Shown one piece after another: positions 32,970-40,955 of a DNA stretch of 64,000 nucleotides (within the stretch, counting starts at the first letter, position 1; each line of letters opens with the position of its first letter). The stretch covers positions 62,001 to 126,000 of the forward strand of contig CAWGJH010000016.1 of NCBI GenBank assembly GCA_963822695.1, in the 5' to 3' direction. Below the pieces are notes generated by a model, which was not told the origin of the DNA, made no database searches, and was given only the letters and a program-made list of their open reading frames with translations. Made by a program: the position numbers and the translations under genes. Origin of the DNA: GCA-003244245 sp963822695 (GTDB taxonomy: Bacteria; Actinomycetota; Actinomycetes; Mycobacteriales; Pseudonocardiaceae).

Positions 32970-34349
32970 ATGCGGCAACGCCTGCGGCCCGTCACCAACC
33001 CGCGGCTGCACGAGGCGATCGGCCGCGTCGGCTGGTCGCTTGCCGACACCGCGGCGGCGATCAATCAGGTCGGGTTAGAGAACGGTCTCGGCCTGACCTA
33101 CGGCGCTGGCTCTGTGGCGCACTGGCTGACCGGGACCATGCCCCGGGCCGAGGTGATCCCGATCGTCGTGGAGGCCTTCACCCGTGGCCTGGGTATACCC
33201 ACCCTGACCGCATCCGACCTAGGCTGGCCGCAGCTTCCCACGCTCGCCGGGCCTGAGGGCCTGGACGATCCGTGGGCCGGTGACCCGGTCGCCTGGATCA
33301 CGCACCTGGGAAGAGACGACATGCTCGACCGGCGCACCGCCCTCACCGCAGGCATCTACGCGATCTCCGCCGCCCTTCCCGCCCGACCACACCCGACCAT
33401 CGCCCGGCATGGTCCGGCACGCCGCGCTGGGGCTTCCGATATCACCCGGATCCGTGCCATGGGCGACCTGTTCCAGGAGATGGACGACCAATACGGCGGC
33501 GGACATGCCCGCTCCCTCGTCGCCGCCTACCTCATCCAGCACGTCGCTCCGCTGCTGTGCGGCACCACCGGCCGGGCCCGCCCCGGGCTGTTCATCGCGG
33601 CGGCAGAGTTGGCCTACCTGCTCGGCTGGATGGCGGCCGATGACCTGCGCACCGGGCTCGCCCAGCGGTACTACATCCAGGCCGTGCGCCTGGCGGAGGA
33701 GGCCGACGACCGCACGATGCGCTCCACCGCGCTGCGGTCCTTGTCGGTGCAGGCCATCGAACTCGGCCACGCCAAAGAAGGCCTCGCCCTAGCCGAAGCC
33801 GCCGCCGAAGGCCTGCGCCGCGGAGCGTCCGCCCGTAAACGCGCCTGGATCACCGGCATGCGCGCTGAGGCCCTCGCCGCCACCGGCTACGGCTCCCACC
33901 AGGCCCGTGACCTGCTCCGCAAGGCCGAAGCCGACCTGGAACACGCCGACTCCCCGCCCGAGGGCGAATGGACCGGGAACTACCGCCGTGAAAGCTTCGA
34001 GCACCAGGTCGGGCTGACGCTGGCCCAGATGGGCGACCACAAGGCCGCCGAGGAACACTTCGCCGCCTCCGTCGCCTCCCGCCGTCCCGTCGAACGCCGC
34101 ACCAAGGCACTTATCGGTGCGCGGCTCGCCGAGGCCCAGCTTCAGCAGCCTCACCCCGAGGCCGCCGCACACACCGTGCTCGGCCTCGCCGCTGACCTGG
34201 ACGGCGTGTCATCCGAGCGCATCCGCCAGACGCTGATCGGCATCCGCCGCGCCTGGCAGCCTTACCGGCCCGACCCTTTCGTCAACCAAGCGGACCGCTT
34301 CCTTGCCGAGACCATCCGATCGGCCACGCATGCCGGCCTTCTTCCGTGA
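32970..34349 (+). CDS. XRE/TPR-type transcriptional regulator
   Basis: A 459-residue regulator of the large actinobacterial type. Residues 10-80 form the N-terminal DNA-binding region (LHEAIGRVGWSLADTAAAIN), followed by a long helical TPR-like body (residues 150-450; for example GLALAEAAAEGLRRGASARK). ATG 32970 is preferred, 8 bp after GGGGAGG; GTG 32961 is an alternative. It is transcribed divergently from the hydroxylase/nucleotidyltransferase/APH cassette, and probably regulates it. It is complete, unlike the related genes elsewhere in this region. Confidence 0.82.
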   Translation: MRQRLRPVTNPRLHEAIGRVGWSLADTAAAINQVGLENGLGLTYGAGSVAHWLTGTMPRAEVIPIVVEAFTRGLGIPTLTASDLGWPQLPTLAGPEGLDDPWAGDPVAWITHLGRDDMLDRRTALTAGIYAISAALPARPHPTIARHGPARRAGASDITRIRAMGDLFQEMDDQYGGGHARSLVAAYLIQHVAPLLCGTTGRARPGLFIAAAELAYLLGWMAADDLRTGLAQRYYIQAVRLAEEADDRTMRSTALRSLSVQAIELGHAKEGLALAEAAAEGLRRGASARKRAWITGMRAEALAATGYGSHQARDLLRKAEADLEHADSPPEGEWTGNYRRESFEHQVGLTLAQMGDHKAAEEHFAASVASRRPVERRTKALIGARLAEAQLQQPHPEAAAHTVLGLAADLDGVSSERIRQTLIGIRRAWQPYRPDPFVNQADRFLAETIRSATHAGLLP

Positions 34350-34394
34350 CTCACGACCTTCAATTAACGATCGTTTCTTGCAGGTCCTTCGGTG

Positions 34395-35095
34395 TGATCT
34401 TCAGCGCTATCTAATACTGGAATGGCGTTTTTTGGGTTGTACCAGCATTCTATCTACTCGACGATGGCGTTGGCAAGTTCGTCGCGGGTCTGCCATGATT
34501 TCGTGTCGAGTAGTTCGAGTTGCATCGTGCCCCAGAAGGATTTCATCATCGAATTGTCATAACAGTCGCTGACGGTGCCCATTGAGGCGAGTAGCCCGGC
34601 GGCGCGCAGGCGTTGTCCGAACGCCCAGGACGTGTATTGGCAACCGTGGTCGGAATGTAGTATCGCCGGGTCGCCGGGTCGCTTGTCGGGTTGGCGGCGT
34701 GGGGTGCTCAGTGATATCCGTGACCCATAACCGGTTCGGCCCCGGCAAGCCACCGCGACATCAATCTTGTCGTCGGCGAGTTCACGGACCAGCGGGTAGA
34801 TCAGTTTGGGAGCATGTTTTCCCGGGTGAAATACGCGGCCGCACGTTTAAGAATATCGACCTCAAGTTCCAGTCGGCGCTTGTCTCGCCTCAGCTGCGTG
34901 AGCTCCCTTTTCTCACCGTCGGTCAGTCGCGTCTCACTGCCACGCTCGTCAGCGTCGGCTTGGGTCACCAATTCCGCAGGCACGACTCAGAAATTCGTAA
35001 GTCCTTCGCCACCTCAGCGATCGGTGTGGCCCGGTTACGGGCCAACTCAACGGCGCGACGACGGAACTCGGCAGGGTGAGGAGGCGGCACGGCGG
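34395..35095 (-). mobile_element. Decayed IS3-family element
   Basis: Remnants of both IS3 frames. OrfA: PAEFRRRAVELARNRATPIA (near 35070-35000), stopped after SCLRNW, then RLELEVDILKRAAAYF in another frame to 34801. OrfB survives in pieces: YPLVRELADDKIDVAVA (near 34790), NRLWVTDITEHPT (near 34720), and LHSDHGCQYTSWAFG through LLDTKSWQTRDELANAIVE (34660-34454). An in-frame TAG precedes IECWYNPKKRHSSI. Large internal deletions and stops make it inactive. Terminal repeats were not identified. Confidence 0.82.
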
Positions 35096-35166
35096 CGTCC
35101 TTCCTGGTGGCCGAGGCCACCTTAGGTCGGGCTCGCAACCCGGCCAGTGGTCGGGTCGGCTGTCGG

Positions 35167-35571
35167 ACTGCGCTGATGTTCGGTCTGGTGTCCAAACGAG
35201 CAGTGATCGGACTGATGTTCGGCTCGTTCGTCGGCATTGTGGACTGGTCAGTGAGTTTGCTGACAGATCACCTGATGGGTCGGCTGGCAGGCGGCCTTGT
35301 GGCCCAGCTAGTGAGCGGACTGTTGGTGGGACTGGTGGTCGGTTTGCTATTCGGCATCCTCAAGGCAGCGTGGGGAGAATTCGTCATCACACGATGTTGG
35401 CTGGCGCTGCGGGGTCACCTCCCCTGGCGCCTCATAGGATTTCTGGCCGATGCCCACCAACGGGGTGTACTGCGTGAGGTCGGAGCGGTTTACCAGTTCC
35501 GCCACGTCCAACTCCAGCGACGTCTAGCGGACGATGTAGCGACGATTGCCCACGGCTCGGATCGGGAGTAG
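35167..35571 (+). pseudogene. C-terminal fragment of a NACHT-NTPase-type membrane protein
   Basis: About 134 residues with several hydrophobic helices (ALMFGLVSKRAVIGLMFGS, VAQLVSGLLVGLVVGLLFG), then WRLIGFLADAHQRGVLRE and GAVYQFRHVQLQRRLAD, the typical end of actinobacterial NACHT proteins with a membrane domain. After IAHG the frame continues SDRE-stop, which is accC-derived sequence in the same frame as accC. So the gene end is a fusion junction. Probable partner of the N-terminal fragment at 28963. Confidence 0.65.
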
Positions 35572-35602
35572 GCGCTGGCCTGAGTAGCGGTGGCCGAGTT
35601 CA
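35554..35602 (+). repeat. accC-derived segment (copy 2)
   Basis: GGCTCGGATCGGGAGTAGG and the following bases match accC 26433-26486 with substitutions and a short deletion. It is directly followed by a second vapB, while in copy 1 about 190 bp of accC end and promoter separate the two. This marks an internally deleted segmental duplication. Confidence 0.8.
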
Positions 35603-35624
35603 ACGTCAGTCACCGCCTGATGTC

Positions 35625-35834
35625 GTGATTCGTGATGTTCACGAGGGTGTTGTGGCGGCGATTGACTCTCGTGCGGCTCAACTTGGCATGTCTCGTAACG
35701 AGTATCTGCGGCGACGGCTGAGCCAAGACGCGCAGCGTTCCGGATCGCCAGTCGTAGTTGATGATCTTCGGCGATTCGAGGCCGGGTTCGGTGACTTATC
35801 CGATCCGGAGGTCATGGATCAGGCATGGTCGTGA
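35625..35834 (+). pseudogene. Second vapB-like antitoxin copy
   Basis: A 69-residue frame almost identical to VapB at 26674 from IRDV to the end (QAWS), with VHEGV for VPDGV and a few other changes. Its natural GTG start, GGAGG site and palindromic operator are missing; GTG 35625 is the only local start and has no good ribosome site. It may not be expressed. If it is expressed, it would be a potential extra antitoxin without a toxin. Confidence 0.75.
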
Positions 35835-35947
35835 CCGACGCGGGCGGGCGCGACCAGCCCACCGTCCTGCACCTGGACAAAGACTTCGAGGTGATCGCAG
35901 AGATCACCGGCCAGCTGGTGGAACGGCTCGTGGTGTCGAGTACCTAA
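35825..35947 (+). pseudogene. vapC remnant with a large in-frame deletion
   Basis: A 40-residue frame that joins the first nine residues of a VapC-like start to the last 30 (LHLDKDFEVIAEITGQ), without stops. About 100 codons, including three of the four catalytic acidic residues, are missing compared with vapC at 26886. The product cannot be an active PIN nuclease. Confidence 0.85.
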
Positions 35948-35995
35948 CCGATCAGTTGTCGGCTGGGCTGGGTAGCACCGATAGCGTGTGCTGCC

Positions 35996-36643
35996 GTGGG
36001 GCGGCTGGTAGTCATTGAGGGGTTGGACGGGGCCGGCAAGCGCACCCTGGCCGGCGGGTTGGCGGCGGTGTTGACCGCGCAGCACGCGTCGGTGGCCCGG
36101 ATGGCGTTCCCCCGTTACGACACCGACGTGCACGCCGATCTGGTGCGTGACGCGCTCTACGGGCGGTTAGGCGACCTGGCCGGCTCGGTGCATGGCATGG
36201 CTGTGCTGTTCGCCCTGGACCGGCGGGACGCCGCCGATCAGTTGCGCGCGCTGCGGCGCCGCTACGACGTGGTGCTGCTAGATCGCTACGTCGCGTCCAA
36301 TGCGGCATATGGCGCGGCACGGCTACACGAGGATGCCGATGGCCCCTTCGTCGAATGGGTCCGTGGGCTGGAGGTGGACCGATTCGACGTCCCGGTGCCC
36401 GACACCCAGCTGCTGCTGCGGGTACCGATGAGCGTCGCTGCTGCTCGTGCGGACCGCCGGGCCGAGGCCGACGCTACGCGGCGAAGGGATCTGTATGAGA
36501 CGGACCGCGGGTTGCAGGCTCGGTGCGCCGCCGTCTACGACGGGCTCGCCGCCGGTGGCTGGCTTGCCCCGTGGTCGGTGCTAGACGGTACTGCCGGAGC
36601 GAGCCAGCTCAGCGACCTGGCGATGCGGCTGCTCGGCGGGTAA
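35996..36643 (+). CDS. tmk: dTMP kinase
   Basis: A 215-residue thymidylate kinase making dTDP from dTMP and ATP. The P-loop is EGLDGAGKRT near the N-terminus, the DR[YH] motif is LLDRYVASNAAYG, and the LID region contains ARADRRAEADATRR. The start is GTG 35996, 49 bp after the vapC remnant. mtrA follows within 50 bp, as in other actinobacteria (tmk-mtrA-mtrB-lpqB). Confidence 0.92.
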   Translation: MGRLVVIEGLDGAGKRTLAGGLAAVLTAQHASVARMAFPRYDTDVHADLVRDALYGRLGDLAGSVHGMAVLFALDRRDAADQLRALRRRYDVVLLDRYVASNAAYGAARLHEDADGPFVEWVRGLEVDRFDVPVPDTQLLLRVPMSVAAARADRRAEADATRRRDLYETDRGLQARCAAVYDGLAAGGWLAPWSVLDGTAGASQLSDLAMRLLGG

Positions 36644-36691
36644 GCGGAGATGGCGCGCCCGACCGGCAGCAGCGTGGCGCGCAGTGCCACG

Positions 36692-37378
36692 ATGGCGGGT
36701 ATGGCAGCTCGTGTACTCGTGGTGGAGGATGACCCCGCATCGGCGGAGATGCTGGCTATCGCGTTGCGTCAGGCGGGTTTCGAGACCGCAGTGGTCGGCG
36801 AGGGCACGAAGGCGATGCCCGCGCTGCGCGAGATGAAACCAGATTTGGTGCTGTTGGACCTCATGTTACCCGGCATGAGTGGTATCGACGTGTGCAAGGC
36901 GATCCGCGCCGAGTCCGATATCCCCATCGTCATGCTCACCGCCAAGAGCGATACCGTTGACGTGGTGCTGGGCTTGGAGTCCGGGGCCGACGACTACATG
37001 GTCAAGCCGCCCAAAACCCAGGAGCTGGTGGCGAGGTTGCGAGCCCGGTTGCGCCGCATTGAGGCCGACCCCGCCGAGCAACTCACCATCGGCGACCTGG
37101 CCATCGACGTGCCCGCTCACCAGGTCAGCCGGGACGGGACGCCGATCTCGCTGACGCCGCTGGAGTTCGAACTGCTGCTCGCACTGGCCCGCAGCCCGCG
37201 CCAGGTGCTCACCCGTGAGGTGCTGCTCGAGCAGGTATGGGGCTATCAGCACGCCACGGACACCCGATTGGTCAATGTGCACGTACAGCGACTTCGATCC
37301 AAGATCGAGCGGGATCCCGAGCATCCGGAAGTGGTGCTCACCGTGCGTGGCGTCGGGTATAAGGCCGGCGCATCGTGA
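36692..37378 (+). CDS. mtrA: Response regulator MtrA
   Basis: A 228-residue OmpR-type response regulator, the partner of MtrB. The receiver domain has VVEDDP acidic residues and phospho-Asp in LVLLDLMLPGM, with MLTAK Thr/Ser and lysine switch residues in ADDYMVKPPK. Usually the last motif is KPF; here the Phe is Pro. The winged-helix domain ends in RLVNVHVQRLRSKIE and VRGVGYKAG. ATG 36692 gives the mycobacterial length of 228; ATG 36701 is possible. MtrA controls cell-division and cell-wall genes in relatives. Confidence 0.94.
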   Translation: MAGMAARVLVVEDDPASAEMLAIALRQAGFETAVVGEGTKAMPALREMKPDLVLLDLMLPGMSGIDVCKAIRAESDIPIVMLTAKSDTVDVVLGLESGADDYMVKPPKTQELVARLRARLRRIEADPAEQLTIGDLAIDVPAHQVSRDGTPISLTPLEFELLLALARSPRQVLTREVLLEQVWGYQHATDTRLVNVHVQRLRSKIERDPEHPEVVLTVRGVGYKAGAS

Positions 37379-37421
37379 GGACTCCAGTGCTACGGATCCT
37401 CCGTTGCGTGATCATTCCGCA

Positions 37422-39122
37422 GTGAGCTCGCTCGCTGGCCGGGCGGCTGATAGGCTGCGCCCGGCCGCCACAGTGGCCCGTGAGCTGGCCGCGATGTTCG
37501 GCTCGGTGTGGCGCCGCTCCCTGAAGGTCCGGGTGGTGAGCAGCACCGTCGCGCTGTCGTCCACCGTGGTGCTGGTGCTGGGTATGGTGTTGCAGGCCCA
37601 GCTCGCCCAGCGGCTGATTGAGAACAAGACGCAGGCCGCGCTGTTGCAAGCCGAGAACAGCAGGGTCCTGGTGGAATCCGAGCTCGGCTCGGTAGATCCC
37701 ACCTCGGCGTCGCTGGCTGCCAGGCTCACCACCGCCGTCGATCGGCTGACCAGCCCCGACCCGACCGGTACAGGTCCCGCGACGGCTGGCGCTGGCGCGT
37801 ACGAGCCAGTGCTGGTGGATGGCGGCGGCCCGCCGGGGGTGGTCGGCACTGGGCAGCGGATCGGCCCGCTGGGGGACGTCCCCGCGGTACTACGCTCCGC
37901 GGTAGAACGTGGCGCGCTCGCCGACAAGATCACTACTGTGCAGCGGGGCTCGACTGCGGTGACCATGCTGGCCGTTGGGATGCCCGTCGCCAGCGCGGGT
38001 CGCACTATGCAGCTTTATCTGTTGTTTCCGCTCACCGCCGAACAGCGCACGCTGACTCTGGTGCAGTCGACCCTGGTGCTCGGCGGGGTGGTGCTGCTGG
38101 TGCTCATCGCGGGCATCGCCAGCCTGGTGACCCGCCAGGTGGTGGTCCCGGTCCGGCAGGCCGCCGAGGTTGCCGAACGCTTCGCCCACGGCCACCTCTC
38201 CGAGCGCATCCCGGTCGTCGGGGAGGACGACATGGCCCGGCTGGGCACCTCGTTCAACGAGATGGCCGCCAGCATCCAGCGGCAGATCCGCCAGCTGGAG
38301 GAGTTCGGTGAGCTGCAACGTGGTTTCACCTCCGACGTCTCCCACGAGCTGCGCACCCCGCTGACCACCGTGCGGATGGCTGCCGATCTGCTCTATGAGT
38401 CGCGCGACAAGCTGCACCCGGTGCTGCGTCGTCCGGTCGAGCTGCTGATGAGCGAGCTGGACCGGTTCGAGACGCTGCTCGCCGACCTGCTGGAGATCTC
38501 CCGGCTGGACGCCGGGGTCGCCGAGCTGCACGAAGAGACGGTTGACGTGCGCGCCACCGTGGCGCAGGCGGCGGCCTCGGTGCGCGCGGTGGCCGACCGC
38601 GCCGGTACCCCGCTGGAGCTGGATCTGCCAGCGGCGGAGGTGCTCGCCGAGATCGACCCGCGCCGGGTTGAGCGAATCGTGCGCAATCTCCTCACCAATG
38701 CGCTGGATCACGGAGAGGGTCGCCCGGTCCGGATGACCGTCGCTGCGGACTCTGACGCGGTCGCGGTGCTGGTGCGCGACCACGGCATCGGGCTGCAGCC
38801 AGGCCAGCAGGAGCTGGTGTTCACCCGCTTCTGGCGCGGCGACCCCTCACGTGACCGGCGCACCGGGGGCACTGGGCTCGGATTGTCGATCAGCCTGGAG
38901 GATGCCCGGCTGCACGGGGGCTGGTTGCAGGCCTGGGGCAAACCCGGGCAGGGCAGCGCCTTCCGGCTTACGCTGCCTCGAATCCGGGGCACCGAGCTCA
39001 CCGGCAGCCCGCTGCCGCTAGGCCCCGACAACGTCCCCGGGGGTTCTCCAGCCCAGGGACCACCAGCCCAGGGATCACCAACGCCGGATACCGCGGTGCC
39101 GGCTGGACCGGGGCGCCAGTGA
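37422..39122 (+). CDS. mtrB: Sensor histidine kinase MtrB
   Basis: A 566-residue membrane histidine kinase. Two transmembrane helices (about residues 35-57 and 215-240) bracket an extracytoplasmic domain. HAMP follows (VRQAAEVAERFAHGHLSERI), then the H-box FTSDVSHELRTPLTTVRMA, N-box RNLLTNALDHG, and G-boxes DHGIGL and GGTGLGLSISLEDARLHGG. GTG 37422 starts it; the C-terminal tail includes a PAQGP-type repeat from a 15-bp repeat at 39048. Its stop overlaps the lpqB start. The mtrA gene ends 43 bp upstream. Confidence 0.94.
   Translation: MSSLAGRAADRLRPAATVARELAAMFGSVWRRSLKVRVVSSTVALSSTVVLVLGMVLQAQLAQRLIENKTQAALLQAENSRVLVESELGSVDPTSASLAARLTTAVDRLTSPDPTGTGPATAGAGAYEPVLVDGGGPPGVVGTGQRIGPLGDVPAVLRSAVERGALADKITTVQRGSTAVTMLAVGMPVASAGRTMQLYLLFPLTAEQRTLTLVQSTLVLGGVVLLVLIAGIASLVTRQVVVPVRQAAEVAERFAHGHLSERIPVVGEDDMARLGTSFNEMAASIQRQIRQLEEFGELQRGFTSDVSHELRTPLTTVRMAADLLYESRDKLHPVLRRPVELLMSELDRFETLLADLLEISRLDAGVAELHEETVDVRATVAQAAASVRAVADRAGTPLELDLPAAEVLAEIDPRRVERIVRNLLTNALDHGEGRPVRMTVAADSDAVAVLVRDHGIGLQPGQQELVFTRFWRGDPSRDRRTGGTGLGLSISLEDARLHGGWLQAWGKPGQGSAFRLTLPRIRGTELTGSPLPLGPDNVPGGSPAQGPPAQGSPTPDTAVPAGPGRQ
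39048..39089. repeat. 15-bp tandem repeat in the mtrB 3' end
   Basis: CCAGCCCAGGGACCA-type units start at 39048 and 39063, with a partial third copy at 39078. The period is five codons; it encodes the PAQG-type repeat in the MtrB tail. Confidence 0.8.
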
Positions 39123-40837
39123 TGCCCAGGCGCCCGCTCCGTGCACTGCTTGCGGCCGTATGTGCTGCGGCGCTCGCGGGATGCGCGGCTGTCCCGGCGA
39201 GTTCCGATCTCCACGTGGTGCGCTCCATGCCGGTGGGTTCGCGACTGGTCCCCCCGGCCGGTCCAGAACGGGGTGTGGACCCGTTCCGGCTGGTACGCGA
39301 GTTCATCGAGGCCACTGGCAGCCCAGCGAACGGGCACGCCGCGGCCCGCGCTTTTCTGTCCCGGCACGCGGCGGCGAGCTGGAACGACCGCGCCGGCCTG
39401 ACCGTGATCGAGGATGCCCCCGGCGCCGCCCCGCAGGCCGGCCCCGCCGACGGGGTCCGTCGCATCCGGGTGGGGGGATCGCGGCTGGGCGTGCTCACCG
39501 CGGATGGCAGCTTCATGCCAGCGGCAGGGACCTTCTCCATCCCGCTCGACGTGGTCACCGAGCATGGCGAGTGGCGGATCACCAACCCCCCGTCGGGCGT
39601 GCTGGTGGAGGCCACCGCCTTGCAGCGTAACTACCGCCAGGTTCGGGTCTGCTTTGTCGACCCGAACCGCGGCACCCTGGTGCCTGACCTGCGCTGGGTG
39701 CCCGCCCAACCGGCGTCCACGCTGCCTGGACGAGTGTTGGACATGCTGCTCGCTGGACCGTCGGCGCGGCTGGCTGGAGCCGTCCGGTCAGCGATACCGG
39801 AAGGGACCCGGCCCAGATCGAACGTGCTGGTCAGCCGCTCTGGGCGGACCGTGATCAACCTGAGCGGCCTGGACGCGCTGACCGAGCAGCAACGGCGGCT
39901 GGTCGTGGCGCAGATCGTCGGCTCCCTGGACGGCCTGGTCCCCGCTCCGCTTCGGCTACTCGCCGACGGCGAGCCACTGGTGCCCGGGCAGGCCGAGTGG
40001 CGGTCGGCCGATATCGCCTCTTATGCCGCGCCGGCCGGGCCGCGGCCTGACGTCTCTGGGCAGGTGGTCGTCGGTGGTCGGCTGCGCGGGTTGAACGGCG
40101 CCCCGGCGCCGGGGCCGGCCGGAACCGGTCAGCTCACGGTGCTCAGCGCGGCTCGCTCGAATCCGGGTGGGGAGCTGCTGGCGGCCGTCGTAGCCGGCCC
40201 AGACGGGCGCCAGCAGCTGCGAGTGGGCCCGACCGGCGGGGATCTGGTGGCGGTGCCCCTGGATGCGGTGACGATGACCCGGCCCACCTGGCGGCCCTCA
40301 GGCACCGAGGTGTGGACCGCGATCAATGGTCGCACGGTGGTGGGCGTGGCGCTGTCGGGTGCCGGCCCACCCTTGACCTACCCGGTCGACGCCACCGAAC
40401 TGGCCCAGCTGGGCCCCATCACGCAGCTGCGGTTGTCCCGGGACGGGGCGCGCGTCGCCGCGGTGGTCGGTGGGCGGCTGGTGGTGGCTGCGGTGGTACC
40501 CGAGTTGGGCGCGGTGAGCCTGCGCCATCCACAGGTGTTGCGAGAGGGCAGCCTGCCGCCTACCGCGAGCGTGGACTGGGCACGCCCAGAGCTTCTGGTG
40601 GTGGCATCCGCCGGGCCGTCCCCGCAGGTGTCCTCGGTGTCCGTGGATGGGCTCACTGTTCGACAGTTGTCCAGCACCAACCTGACCGGCCCGCTGACCG
40701 ACATCGCCGCCGCACCCGGCCGTGAAGTGCTGGTGGCGGACGCTACCGGATTGTGGGTGTACTCGGACACCCAAGAGGTGTGGGAACCCCTGCTCGGCGG
40801 GATCGGACCCGACTCGGCACCCCTCTACCCCGGTTGA
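39119..40837 (+). CDS. lpqB: Lipoprotein LpqB
   Basis: A 572-residue lipoprotein of the MtrAB-LpqB system, thought to modulate MtrB. The signal peptide (RPLRALLAAVCAAALAGCAA) has the lipobox LAGC with Cys about residue 22. The N-terminal region (GerMN-like, residues 60-290; for example VDPNRGTLVPDLRWVP and a VINLSGLDALTEQQRRLVVA stretch) precedes a beta-propeller-like C-terminal region. GTG 39119 or ATG 39122 is the start, overlapping the mtrB stop. Complete length for the family. Confidence 0.93.
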   Translation: MMPRRPLRALLAAVCAAALAGCAAVPASSDLHVVRSMPVGSRLVPPAGPERGVDPFRLVREFIEATGSPANGHAAARAFLSRHAAASWNDRAGLTVIEDAPGAAPQAGPADGVRRIRVGGSRLGVLTADGSFMPAAGTFSIPLDVVTEHGEWRITNPPSGVLVEATALQRNYRQVRVCFVDPNRGTLVPDLRWVPAQPASTLPGRVLDMLLAGPSARLAGAVRSAIPEGTRPRSNVLVSRSGRTVINLSGLDALTEQQRRLVVAQIVGSLDGLVPAPLRLLADGEPLVPGQAEWRSADIASYAAPAGPRPDVSGQVVVGGRLRGLNGAPAPGPAGTGQLTVLSAARSNPGGELLAAVVAGPDGRQQLRVGPTGGDLVAVPLDAVTMTRPTWRPSGTEVWTAINGRTVVGVALSGAGPPLTYPVDATELAQLGPITQLRLSRDGARVAAVVGGRLVVAAVVPELGAVSLRHPQVLREGSLPPTASVDWARPELLVVASAGPSPQVSSVSVDGLTVRQLSSTNLTGPLTDIAAAPGREVLVADATGLWVYSDTQEVWEPLLGGIGPDSAPLYPG

Positions 40838-40955
40838 CGGGTGTGCGCAAGCCGGGCTGCGGGGAGCGGGGATGACGGGGAGCGTTGTGGACAACTGTGC
40901 CGCCGGAGGGCGTTCCTGACCGTGGCGGTGGGCGGGCAGGGGCAAGCTCGGCGAG

